DNA of 27,018 nt from CAYMKL01 sp964390805. GTDB taxonomy: Bacteria; Chloroflexota; Anaerolineae; VGOG01. Both the position numbers and the translations under genes were made by a program. The number at the start of each line of letters is the position of its first letter. Position 1 is the first letter of the stretch. Location of the stretch: the NCBI GenBank assembly GCA_964390805.1, contig CAYMKL010000097.1, positions 1-27,018 on the forward strand, given 5' to 3'. Below the pieces are notes generated by a model that had not been told where the DNA came from, ran no database searches, and worked only from the letters and a program-made list of their open reading frames with translations. Below, in pieces: positions 8,013-14,982 of this stretch.

Positions 8013-9149
8013 ATGATAGACTTCACATTCACCGAAGAACAAGAGCTATTCCGGCAAGCGGCTCGCGAATTCGCGGAAGCCGTGGTCGCGCCCAGGGTTC
8101 CCGAAATGGAGGAAACCGACAAGGTCAGCGACGAGGTTGTCAAGGCCCTGGCTGAGGCCGAAATGATGGCCATTACCATTCCAGAGGAGTACGGCGGTCT
8201 GGGATTGGGTTACGTAGCCCGCCTCATCGCCCTGGAGGAGATCAGCAGGGTGTCGGTGGCGACGGCCATGATGCTCCAGGTCTTTGCCCTGGGTATCGAG
8301 CCGATCATCAAATTCGGTGCCGAGGAGCAGAAGAAGAGATATCTGCCCGGATTGGCAACGGGTGAACGGCTGGCCACGGTAGCCGTAACCGAGCCGACCG
8401 GAGGTTCTGATGTCAAGGGCGGTCGCACGTCTTACAAGAAGGATGGTGAGGACTGTATTCTTAACGGTCGTAAATGCTTTATCACCAACTCTCATATTGC
8501 CGATACGATTACCGTTCTGGCCAAGGACGAGGATAATCCCGACGCTTTCAGTGCCTTCATCGTCGAAAAAGGGATGGAAGGATTCAGGCCGACCCACGAG
8601 GAGCACAAAGTCGGCATGCGAGGTTGTAATACCGGCGAGTTGACTTTTGAGAATTGCCGGGTTCCCAGGGAAAGCCTGCTGGGAGTCGAGGGCAAGGGCC
8701 TGCGGGTTACTATGGCCGCTATCAGCGATGTCGGCAGGGGCGGCATGGTCGGCTGCGCCCTGGGGCTACAGGCCGCCTGTCTGGAGGCGTCGGTGAAATT
8801 CGCCAATGAGCGGATCCTTTACGGGAGGCCGATCAGCAAATTACAGACGATTCAGAACAAGCTGGCAGAGATGAAGATTGACCTGGAAGCAGGCCGTTTG
8901 CTGGGATACCGAGCGGCAGCCATGCAGGACAAGGGCCTGCGGTCGGGCAACGAATTCGCGGTGGCCAAATACTTCACCACGGAAGCAGCCCAGAAAGCGG
9001 CGAAAATCGCCGTGGACGTCCACGGCGGCTATGGCTGCATGGGAGAATTTGCCGTCACCCGCTATTGGCGCGACGCTGCTGTTCTGGGGCCATCGGCCGG
9101 CACCTCCGACATCATGAAAGTCATCATCGCTCGCTGGGTGCTTTCATAG
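8013..9149 (+). CDS. Acyl-CoA dehydrogenase family flavoprotein
   Basis: The protein is 378 aa, the normal family length, with a good ribosome site (AGAGGAGG) before ATG 8013. The whole fold is visible: an N-terminal helical domain (TEEQELFRQAAREFAEAVVAP), the FAD/substrate beta-domain (ATVAVTEPTGGSDV; CFITNSHIA) and a C-terminal helical domain (RILYGRPISKLQTIQNKLA; DVHGGYGCMGEFAVTRYWRDA). It would oxidise an acyl-CoA at the alpha-beta bond and pass electrons to the ETF encoded next. One oddity: where MCAD-type enzymes have the catalytic Glu (YEGT) this protein has SAGTSDIMK (Ala at ~362), and the alternative isovaleryl-CoA-dehydrogenase-type Glu in helix G also seems absent (DVGRGGMVG). Substrate class is therefore open, possibly cyclic or otherwise unusual. 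Confidence 0.9.
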   Translation: MIDFTFTEEQELFRQAAREFAEAVVAPRVPEMEETDKVSDEVVKALAEAEMMAITIPEEYGGLGLGYVARLIALEEISRVSVATAMMLQVFALGIEPIIKFGAEEQKKRYLPGLATGERLATVAVTEPTGGSDVKGGRTSYKKDGEDCILNGRKCFITNSHIADTITVLAKDEDNPDAFSAFIVEKGMEGFRPTHEEHKVGMRGCNTGELTFENCRVPRESLLGVEGKGLRVTMAAISDVGRGGMVGCALGLQAACLEASVKFANERILYGRPISKLQTIQNKLAEMKIDLEAGRLLGYRAAAMQDKGLRSGNEFAVAKYFTTEAAQKAAKIAVDVHGGYGCMGEFAVTRYWRDAAVLGPSAGTSDIMKVIIARWVLS

Positions 9150-9177
9150 GCTATGAGACTCCTCTGCCCTCCTCAGT

Positions 9178-9266
9178 CCCCCCCAACTCTGGGGGGAAGC
9201 GGGAGAGGGTCGTCTGATTTCCCCCCTCGCCCAGGGTTGGGAGAGGGGGGTTAGGGGGGAGAGGGG
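9178..9266. repeat. C/G-tract palindromic intergenic repeat
   Basis: Two adjacent hairpins are visible: a C7 tract (9178-9184) with GGGGGG (9191-9196), and CCCCCCTC (9221-9228) with GAGGGGGG (9243-9250) around CCCAGGGTTGGG. Further G tracts follow (9254-9259, 9263-9266). It lies between the dehydrogenase and etfB. The form is typical of dispersed intergenic repeats, and the G tracts could form a quadruplex on the plus strand. Confidence 0.6.
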
Positions 9267-9299
9267 AATTTCCCACCGATTCTGCACAGGGTTTGCACA

Positions 9300-10097
9300 A
9301 TGTTCAACATCGTCGTATGTGTCAAAGCGGTCCCGGACCCCAAAGAGGCCGACAAGATACGAATAGATCCTGTCACCAAGACCCTCACCAGGGCCGATGT
9401 CCCGCTGGTGCTGAATCCGCTGGACAAGAACGCAATGGAGGCAGCACTTCAGCTTAAGGAGCAGGTCGAAGCGCACATTACTGTGCTCAGCATGGGTCCT
9501 CCCCAGGCCGGCAAAATGCTCAGGGAGTGTTTGGCCTTGGGCGCTGACCAGGGATTTCTGCTCTCCGATCGGGCCTTTGCCGGCGCCGACGCCTACGCTA
9601 CGGCATACACCCTGGCCAAAGGCATAGAGAAAATCGGCTCATACGATGTGGTCTTGTGCGGCATGGCCAGCAGCGACGGCAGCACCGAGTGGGTCGGGCC
9701 GGAACTAGCCACGTTGTTGGGCATCCCAGTGGTCACGAGGATGAAAGAGATTGTCGAATTTGGCGGAGAATGGTGGAAAGTAAAAGCCAGCCTGGAAAAC
9801 GGATACCGCCTGGTGCGGGTGAAACTCCCGGCCATGTTTACAGTAACCAGAGAGCTGAACATGCCGCGGGCCCTCAGCTTCTCAGGAATCATCAAGGCCA
9901 GAAAGAAGGAAATCACCCAGTGGGGAATCAGCGAACTGGGTGTACCGGAAGGATCTGTGGGCCTGAAAGGGTCACCCACAAGTGTCTCGAAGATGGAGAC
10001 CATAGACAGCAGGCGGGGAGCTGAGATCATCGCTGGCACGAGGGAGGAAAAAGCTGAAAGACTGATCCAGAAGCTGGCTGATGCGGGGGTGATATGA
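9300..10097 (+). CDS. etfB: Electron transfer flavoprotein beta subunit
   Basis: The protein is 265 aa, standard for EtfB. It opens FNIVVCVKAVPDPKE and carries the family landmarks VLNPLDKNAMEAALQL, ITVLSMGPPQA, LALGADQGFLLSDRAFAGADAYATAYTLA, DVVLCGMASSDGSTEWVGPELA and MFTVTRELNMPRALSFSGIIKARKK. With EtfA it forms the heterodimer that takes electrons from acyl-CoA dehydrogenases and hands them to a quinone reductase. The stop codon overlaps the etfA start by four bases, so translation is probably coupled. The ribosome site before ATG 9300 is weak (AGGG). Confidence 0.95.
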   Translation: MFNIVVCVKAVPDPKEADKIRIDPVTKTLTRADVPLVLNPLDKNAMEAALQLKEQVEAHITVLSMGPPQAGKMLRECLALGADQGFLLSDRAFAGADAYATAYTLAKGIEKIGSYDVVLCGMASSDGSTEWVGPELATLLGIPVVTRMKEIVEFGGEWWKVKASLENGYRLVRVKLPAMFTVTRELNMPRALSFSGIIKARKKEITQWGISELGVPEGSVGLKGSPTSVSKMETIDSRRGAEIIAGTREEKAERLIQKLADAGVI

Positions 10098-11104
10098 CAA
10101 TGGAAAACACATACGGCCCCGTCTGGGTCATAGCCGAACAGATTGACTGTCGAATTCTCACTGTGTCGTTCCAGCTCATCGGCCAGGCGCGAAGACTGGC
10201 TGACGAATTGAACACTTCGGTGGAAGCAGTTCTTCTGGGGAATAAGCTGGATGGACAAACCCAGTCATTATTCGCCGCCGGCGCCGACAGGGTCTATCTG
10301 GGCAACGACCCTGAGTTGGCCTTCTATCAGCCGGAGGGCTACACCGAAATCATCGTCAAGCTCGCTCAAGAGCGACAACCAGAAATCGCGCTCATCGGCT
10401 CGACGGCCATGGGAAGAGAACTGGCGCCGCTGGTAGCAGCCAGATTGGGGACTGGTCTGGCGGCTCACTGCATTGATCTGGTGCTCGACGAGAACGGCAT
10501 CCTGGAGCAGAGAGTCCCTGCCTATGGCGGGCTGATCTCGATTGTCTGTCCGGAGAGGCGTCCGCAGATGGCCACTGTCGCCAGAGGGGTTTTCCACATG
10601 CCCGAACTGGATGAGACCAGGACGGGCAAGATCGTTCCCCTTGACGTGCCGGATGGTCTCCCCCGCCGGATTCAAACCCTGGGAATCGTCCATGAAGAGC
10701 CGGAGGGTGTGCCATTGGAATCGGTCCCCATCGTCGTGGCCGGCGGCGCTGGCGCAGGCGATGTGGAGGGGTGGCGCCAAATAGCTGATCTAGCAAAGGC
10801 GCTCAACGCGGCCCTGGGCTGCACACGCCCAGCCGTTGATGAGGGCTGGGCCGGCCTGGAGACCATGATCGGGCAGAGCGGCAAGATGGTGAGCCCGGAA
10901 CTCTACATCGGGGTGGGGCTGTCGGGTGAATTGCAGCACATGGTGGGCATAGCCGGCGCTCAAGTCATGGTAGCCATCAACAGTGATTCCAAATCAGCGG
11001 TGTTTGAACAGGTGGACTACGGCATCGTTGATGACTGCCGGGAGTTTGTTCCAGTGTTAATTGAAAAGATCAGGGAATACCAGGAGAAGCAAGTAGCCTG
11101 CTAG
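10094..11104 (+). CDS. etfA: Electron transfer flavoprotein alpha subunit
   Basis: The protein is 336 aa, the usual EtfA size. The N-terminal domain shows NTYGPVWVIAEQ and GADRVYLGNDPELAFYQPEGY. The C-terminal FAD domain shows AALGCTRPAVDEGWAGLE, IGQSGKMVSPELYIGVGLSG, LQHMVGIAGAQVMVAINSD and AVFEQVDYGIVDDCREFVPVL, the classic FAD-binding signature. ATG 10094 overlaps the etfB stop (ATGA) and follows GGGGGTGAT. It is the partner of EtfB and the dehydrogenase in the same cluster. Confidence 0.95.
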   Translation: MTMENTYGPVWVIAEQIDCRILTVSFQLIGQARRLADELNTSVEAVLLGNKLDGQTQSLFAAGADRVYLGNDPELAFYQPEGYTEIIVKLAQERQPEIALIGSTAMGRELAPLVAARLGTGLAAHCIDLVLDENGILEQRVPAYGGLISIVCPERRPQMATVARGVFHMPELDETRTGKIVPLDVPDGLPRRIQTLGIVHEEPEGVPLESVPIVVAGGAGAGDVEGWRQIADLAKALNAALGCTRPAVDEGWAGLETMIGQSGKMVSPELYIGVGLSGELQHMVGIAGAQVMVAINSDSKSAVFEQVDYGIVDDCREFVPVLIEKIREYQEKQVAC

Positions 11105-11154
11105 TGCCAGTGCCAGTTTGCGCACCGGCACGGATACATTGGCAGAAGGAGATC

Positions 11155-11546
11155 ATGATGACTGAAAAGAGAATTCATCAAGAAGTATCTCCAGGCATCC
11201 GATGTGGTTCTCGATGCAGGCGGCGGCACAGGCGTCAACGCTATAATGATGGCGCAGCGTTGCAAGAAGGTCACTCTTGGAGACATCTCGCCCAGGATAC
11301 TGGAACTGGCAGCCATCAACATTGAGAACGCTGGACTGTGAGATGACAGAGCTATTGAAAAACGCCGGTTGCGAGATTCTAGAAGTGGCCTCAACCCCGA
11401 CATTTACGGACACAATTGACAAGAGCATGTTCTCCTCCGACCAGGAGAAGTGGGAGAAACTGAAGGCGTTGGAACTAGAGGTTTGCACAACACTCGAGTT
11501 GCTGGGAATGGGACATCACCTTCTGTTTGTTGCCAGGAAAAGGTGA
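11155..11546 (+). pseudogene. Decayed class I SAM-dependent methyltransferase
   Basis: AAGGAGATC precedes ATG 11155, and the first codons (MMTEK) look like a real start. The frame is then lost and the alternative frame reads VVLDAGGGTGVNAIMMAQRC and VTLGDISPRILELAAINIEN, an unmistakable SAM-binding motif I and II region, ending at a stop near 11341. A third frame from 11343 encodes MTELLKNAGCEILEVASTPT... to GMGHHLLFVARKR, like the last part of such a methyltransferase. The middle (~130 residues in a normal 250-aa enzyme) is missing. So there are at least one frameshift and one internal deletion, and the gene is not functional. It interrupts the acyl-CoA cluster. Confidence 0.75.
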
Positions 11547-11570
11547 TACATCAGTGAAAGGAGTTTGATC

Positions 11571-13037
11571 ATGGGAGTCAAAACCAGGGACGACTATCTA
11601 GCGGCGCTTCGGGAGATGCGCCCGAACATCTACAAGTTCGGCGAGCTCATCGAGGACGTTACCACGCACCCGGCCACGAAAAGAACGGTCGAGAGCCACG
11701 CCCGCAATTATGACGCGGCCAACGATCCCGAACTGGCGGACATGTACACGACCGCTTCTATTCTCACCGGCGAGAAAATCTTGCGCTGGAATTCCATGAT
11801 GCAAAGTGCGGATGATCTCATCGCCAACATGAAAATGAAACGCCAGAATTACCGGCGCACCGGCAGTTGTACTGGCGCGGTTTGCTGTGGCTGGAACGCC
11901 CAGAACGTTTTATGGGCGGTTACGCACGAGATTGACGAGGAGTTCGGCACCGATTATCAACAGAGGCTGAAAAGCTGGATTCTATCGGCCCAAGGCCAGG
12001 GTCTGACGGTGGCCGGGGCCATGACCGATGCCAAAGGCAACCGCAGTCTCAAGCCGTCGCAGCAGCCGGATCCGGACACCAATGTCAGGGTAGCGGAGGT
12101 CCGGGACGACGGCATTGTCATCCGCGGGGCAAAGGTGATGATTTGCGGCACGGCCGCTTCACACGAAATCTTTGTCTTGCCCGGTGGTATCTACCGCGAA
12201 GCGGATCAGGATTACGCGGTGGCCTGCGTGGTTCCCCGCGACATCGAAGGGCTGACGATTGTCGAAGCCACGCATCCCAGCGACCGGCGGGAGCTCGAGG
12301 AAACCGCTGAGGGCGAAGTCCCAGCCACAGGTATCACCCAGGGATGGCTTTTGTTCGAGGATGTTTTCGTGCCCAACGAGCGAGTTTTCGTATGCGGAGA
12401 GCACAAATACACTGCGCAGCTCATCCAGTACTTCACCGCTAATTACCGAGCCTGCATCGGGGCCTGCGTTTCGGGCCAGGGAGATGTCATGATCGGGGCT
12501 GCCATACTGATGGCCCGGGCCAATGGCCTTTCCACGAGAACGTTCATGAATAAGCTGGTGGACATGTCCATCAACAACCAGGTGACCTATGGGCTGGGAG
12601 CCGGGGCTTGTGCCATGGGTTCTCGCCATCCTTCAGGAGCGTGGTTCGCCGATCCGCTGACGGCCAATGCCAACAAAGTCATGGTGGCTACGCTGCCCTA
12701 CGAAGTCAAGCGGCTGACTCAAGAGATCGGCGGCGGCATCGTCGAGACCGGTTGCATGCCTTCTTACAAGGATCTCACCAATCCCGAATACGGGCACCTG
12801 CTGCAGAGATACCTGACAGCGGGGCCGTGCTCTGGCGAAACACGTTTCAAGGCCGCCCGCCTGGCCGAATGGCTGACCGTCGGCGCCGGGATACCGGGCT
12901 GCATGCACGGCGGCGGCTCCCCGGATGGCGCCAAACTGGCCGTCAGATTCACCACGCCGATGGAGGAGTACGTCGGCTACGCCAAGAGGATAATGGGTAT
13001 TGACGAGGAGGTTCCGGAGCCTCAGAGACAGAGGTGA
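11571..13037 (+). CDS. 4-hydroxybutyryl-CoA dehydratase / HpaB-family flavoprotein with altered cluster ligands
   Basis: The protein is 488 aa from ATG 11571 (GAAAGGAG eight bases upstream), close in length to clostridial AbfD (~484). Similarity runs end to end: KTRDDYLAALREMRPNIYKFGE, VAGAMTDAKGNRSLKPSQQPDPD, VIRGAKVMICGTAASHE, LFEDVFVPNERVF, GDVMIGAAILMA, LPYEVKRLTQEIGGGIV. AbfD uses a [4Fe-4S] cluster held by Cys99, Cys103, His292 and Cys299, plus FAD. Here Cys299 is kept, a Cys sits at 105 where Cys103 aligns, Cys99 is displaced to 100 across a one-residue-longer loop (SCTGAVCC), and position 292 is Tyr (NYRACIGAC). So the fold and FAD site are retained but the cluster is probably changed or lost. 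It may be a dehydratase, isomerase or monooxygenase on a CoA ester or aromatic substrate; comparison relies on remembered AbfD sequence. Confidence 0.85.
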   Translation: MGVKTRDDYLAALREMRPNIYKFGELIEDVTTHPATKRTVESHARNYDAANDPELADMYTTASILTGEKILRWNSMMQSADDLIANMKMKRQNYRRTGSCTGAVCCGWNAQNVLWAVTHEIDEEFGTDYQQRLKSWILSAQGQGLTVAGAMTDAKGNRSLKPSQQPDPDTNVRVAEVRDDGIVIRGAKVMICGTAASHEIFVLPGGIYREADQDYAVACVVPRDIEGLTIVEATHPSDRRELEETAEGEVPATGITQGWLLFEDVFVPNERVFVCGEHKYTAQLIQYFTANYRACIGACVSGQGDVMIGAAILMARANGLSTRTFMNKLVDMSINNQVTYGLGAGACAMGSRHPSGAWFADPLTANANKVMVATLPYEVKRLTQEIGGGIVETGCMPSYKDLTNPEYGHLLQRYLTAGPCSGETRFKAARLAEWLTVGAGIPGCMHGGGSPDGAKLAVRFTTPMEEYVGYAKRIMGIDEEVPEPQRQR

Positions 13038-13095
13038 GTTGGGAAGCTTGTAGAGCAGAAGACCTGCGCATGGTGGATATCCGCTGACTGCTGGC

Positions 13096-13124
13096 TTGAC
13101 AAGATAGCCAAGATAGTATAAAAT
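13096..13124 (+). promoter_or_regulatory. Promoter of the tRNA cluster
   Basis: TTGACA (13096-13101) and TAAAAT (13119-13124) are 17 bases apart; TATAAA overlaps the second. Transcription would start near 13131, about ten bases before tRNA-Phe. Confidence 0.75.
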
Positions 13125-13141
13125 AACCTCACTACAGATTC

Positions 13142-13215
13142 GCCGAGGTAGCTCAGCTTGGTAGAGCACTTGACTGAAAATCAAGGTGTCCCCAGTTCAA
13201 ATCTGGGCCTCGGCA
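13142..13215 (+). tRNA. tRNA-Phe (GAA)
   Basis: Acceptor GCCGAGG pairs with CCTCGGC and the discriminator is A. The D arm has AGCTCAGCTTGGTAGAGC, the anticodon stem CTTGA/TCAAG encloses GAA, and the T arm has GTTCAAAT. CCA is not encoded. Confidence 0.97.
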
Positions 13216-13233
13216 CTGGCGAGTAGCTGGTAC

Positions 13234-13305
<72 letters not shown>

Positions 13306-13332
13306 TTGTTTGTTAAGAGCAAAGGGCTGAGT

Positions 13333-13403
13333 GGCGACGTCGCCAAGTGGTAAGGCGAGGGTCTGCAAAACCCTTATCGCCGGTTCGAATCCGGCCGTCG
13401 CCT
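13333..13403 (+). tRNA. tRNA-Cys (GCA)
   Basis: Acceptor GGCGACG pairs with CGTCGCC and the discriminator is T, as expected for Cys. The anticodon arm AGGGTCTGCAAAACCCT carries GCA and the T arm has CCGGTTCGAATCCGG. CCA is not encoded. Confidence 0.97.
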
Positions 13404-13466
13404 CTAGATATTGTATCGGTCACTGAGGCTGGTAGCGTAACGAGTTGCTATCAGCCCTTTGTCTAT

Positions 13467-13552
13467 GGGGCGGTGGCGGAATGGCAGACGCTGCGGACTT
13501 AAAATCCGCTGGAGGCAACTCCATGAGGGTTCGACTCCCTCCCGCCCTACCA
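13467..13552 (+). tRNA. tRNA-Leu (TAA)
   Basis: Acceptor GGGGCGG pairs with CCGCCCT (one G-T pair) and the discriminator is A. CCA is encoded, unlike in its three neighbours. The anticodon arm GCGGACTTAAAATCCGC carries TAA. A class II variable arm TGGAG-GCAA-CTCCA and T arm GAGGGTTCGACTCCCTC complete it. Confidence 0.96.
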
Positions 13553-13607
13553 AAACCACTATATATTGGGGTACTAGCAGCGAGGAACACTACATATGGG
13601 GATATGA

Positions 13608-13638
13608 GGGCTCTCTGAAAAGGAGAGCTTTCTTTTTT
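13608..13638 (+). terminator. Rho-independent terminator of the tRNA cluster
   Basis: GCTCTC (13610-13615) pairs with GAGAGC (13623-13628) around TGAAAAG and is followed by TTTCTTTTTT. It lies about 55 bases after tRNA-Leu. Confidence 0.75.
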
Positions 13639-13651
13639 GAGGTTCAGAAGT

Positions 13652-13770
13652 GCTGCGGACTTGTTGGGTTCAAAGCGAAGGTACTTGCGGATAGAATCCG
13701 CTGGACTTTGAATCCGCAGAAACGGAGATTCTGTTGCGGACTCACATTTCGCAGCATGTGCGGAGCTTGA
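13652..13770 (+). repeat. tRNA-Leu anticodon-arm echoes in a structured spacer
   Basis: GCTGCGGACTT (13652-13662) and AATCCGCTGGA (13695-13705) repeat exactly the two halves of the tRNA-Leu anticodon arm (13490-13500, 13503-13513), but 32 bases apart. Further TGCGGA/TCCGC words follow, and CTGCGGA plus TTCAAAG can pair with CTTTGAATCCGCAG. No gene is visible here. Confidence 0.45.
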
Positions 13771-13839
13771 TCGGTGATAACAATCATACCACAGAACAGC
13801 CTTTTTGGCAAGAAGAGAGCTGAACTGTCGTGGTCGAAG

Positions 13840-13867
13840 TTGACAAAACCGTGTTTTCGAGTATCCT
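13840..13867 (+). promoter_or_regulatory. Sigma70-type promoter of the candidate ncRNA
   Basis: TTGACA (13840-13845) and TATCCT (13862-13867) are 16 bases apart. Transcription would start near 13874, just before a 13-bp perfect stem. Confidence 0.6.
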
Positions 13868-13873
13868 ATGGGC

Positions 13874-14149
13874 GGAGTTGGGGAGAGTAGAGCCTGCCAT
13901 GCCGCCAAAGGGTGGTTACCAGGGCTGAAAAGAACTCTACTCTCCCCGAGCCAGCACTTAGCCGTAGAGGTCCTATTCGGACTTATCAGCTACTCTCTGA
14001 CTCGATCAGTTTCTCCGGCAGTGATAACCTTGGCTCTTAGCCGCTCTCAGCACCCCGTTTGCGGCGGGGCCGTAGTATCAGGTTTCTCAACCCAATAAGC
14101 TGCATCTCGTCCACGTTGCCAGGTGGCTAGCCCCAACGTGCGGCTTTTT
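13874..14149 (+). ncRNA. Candidate structured non-coding RNA, ~276 nt
   Basis: There is a promoter just upstream, a terminator at the end and no convincing reading frame. Helices seen by eye: GGGGAGAGTAGAG (13880-13892) with CTCTACTCTCCCC (13935-13947), 13 perfect pairs closing a nested CCTG/CAGG and GCCGCC/GGTGGT hairpin; GAGCCA (13948-13953) with TGGCTC (14031-14036), enclosing AGGTCC-TATTC-GGACTT, TTATCA/TGATAA and CTGA-CTCGA-TCAG; CCCCG (14053-14057) with CGGGG (14065-14069); GGTT-TCTC-AACC (14081-14092). It lacks the SRP GGAA domain, the RNase P GAGGAAAGTC core and a tmRNA tag or T arm, and does not look like 6S. It could act alone or be the 5' leader of the HTH gene with an attenuator. 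I do not recognise the family. Confidence 0.5.
14112..14149 (+). terminator. Terminator at the end of the candidate ncRNA
   Basis: CACGTTG (14112-14118) pairs with CAACGTG (14134-14140), with GGCTAGCC inside the loop; TTTTT follows at 14145-14149. Confidence 0.6.
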
Positions 14150-14247
14150 GGCGGATACCCAGGGAAGTACATGAGCCCAAGACCTCTCCTCCTACTCTTC
14201 GTAACCCTTGTGTGAATCTGCCTGTAATTATAGGGAGAAAACCATAA

Positions 14248-14478
14248 ATGTCAAATCGGTCAAAACGCTCAGAATGGGAGCGCATAGAGTGGCTCAAAAC
14301 GGGAGAGGCAGCCGATGTTTTGGGTATCTCCAAGAATACTCTGAAACGGCTGGTCAGAGAGGACTATATCAAAGCTTATCACGTCAAAGGGGTGAGGGGC
14401 TGGCAATTCAAGCTTGAGGATGTGCTGTCCCTATTGCAGCAGGTCAAGCCAGAGGAGATTGATGAGGGAAGCGGGTAG
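14248..14478 (+). CDS. Small helix-turn-helix (MerR/excisionase-type) DNA-binding protein
   Basis: The protein is 76 aa. Residues ~15-60 (WLKTGEAADVLGISKNTLKR, then LVREDYIKAYHVKGVRGWQF) form a winged helix-turn-helix of the HTH_17/excisionase class, with the usual final helix (KLEDVLSLLQQ). AGGGAG lies about ten bases before ATG 14248. Such proteins serve as excisionases or small regulators. It follows a candidate ncRNA and lies between a tRNA cluster and an IS element, so it may be left over from an integrated element. No recombinase is nearby. Confidence 0.75.
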   Translation: MSNRSKRSEWERIEWLKTGEAADVLGISKNTLKRLVREDYIKAYHVKGVRGWQFKLEDVLSLLQQVKPEEIDEGSG

Positions 14479-14953
14479 GCTGTGTCTCAAATGGGTTAAT
14501 GAGTTGGGCACTGCTTGAGACTTGTGTGAAGTTGTCTCTCTGCAATTTGTGAGGCGGGCTCAAGTATGACCGCACTGTCCCGCGTTCGATTCTAGCTGAC
14601 AGTGAGGCACGCCCTACTCGATATGCGGGAGAAGTTGTCTTTGGTTGTGATAGAAACCTGGCTCAGCTTCATTAGTTCGCCCAAGAAGATGGGAAACCAA
14701 AAAGCGTGAGGAGGGGGCTCTCTCTTTGAGCCCTCTTTTGCTCTAGTTTGAGCATCGAGCCTCTCTGCTCTACGCTCAATATGCTCAAGCGAAATCCCTG
14801 CTAGCTATCAGGCTTTTCGAAGCAATGACTTACGGCGGGATTCCAGGAGGTGCACGTCAGTTGGGGAGCGGCTTGTGGATTTCGTGCGACACTGTGTTGA
14901 GCCGGTCGCTCATAGTCGCTGCTCTCATGGATTCACCCTTCGATGGAAGCTCC
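14479..14953 (+). other. Gene-free stretch with inverted repeats and a terminator
   Basis: No convincing gene is present. GTCTCAA (14484-14490) pairs with TTGAGAC (14515-14521). CACTGTC (14573-14579) pairs with GACAGTG (14598-14604), with GGGC (14556-14559) and GCCC (14611-14614) outside it. After the terminator at 14709 the sequence up to the IS shows nothing clear; a 43-codon frame at 14825-14956 lacks support. The first half could be a long structured 3' UTR of the HTH gene or a second ncRNA. Confidence 0.4.
14709..14739 (+). terminator. Rho-independent terminator downstream of the HTH gene
   Basis: GAGGGGGCTC and GAGCCCTC form a stem around a TCTCTTT loop, followed by TTTTGCT. It is the first strong terminator after the HTH gene. 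Confidence 0.75.
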
Positions 14954-14955
14954 TA

Positions 14956-14982
14956 GTACTCCATCACGATGATTCTGATAAA
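14956..14982 (+). repeat. IS630 terminal inverted repeat, one end
   Basis: Begins GTACTCCATCAC, then TGATT and TGATAAA. It matches the other end at 24 of 27 positions. Confidence 0.9.

Noticed and set aside
13909..13920. T-box-like AGGGTGG-TTACC
   Set aside because: The T-box core has AGGGTGGnACC; here there is an extra base, no stem I upstream, and no aminoacyl-tRNA synthetase or amino-acid gene downstream. The word also lies inside a nested hairpin of the 13-bp stem.
13874..14149. Known housekeeping RNA (SRP RNA, RNase P, tmRNA or 6S)
   Set aside because: The diagnostic cores (GGAA tetraloop domain with GGAGCAG, GAGGAAAGTC, tmRNA tag and T arm) are absent on both strands, and the fold does not resemble 6S.
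14825..14956. Small plus-strand frame ending at the IS junction
   Set aside because: 43 codons, no ribosome site at the ATG and no similarity that I recognise; its stop is the same TAG with or without the IS.
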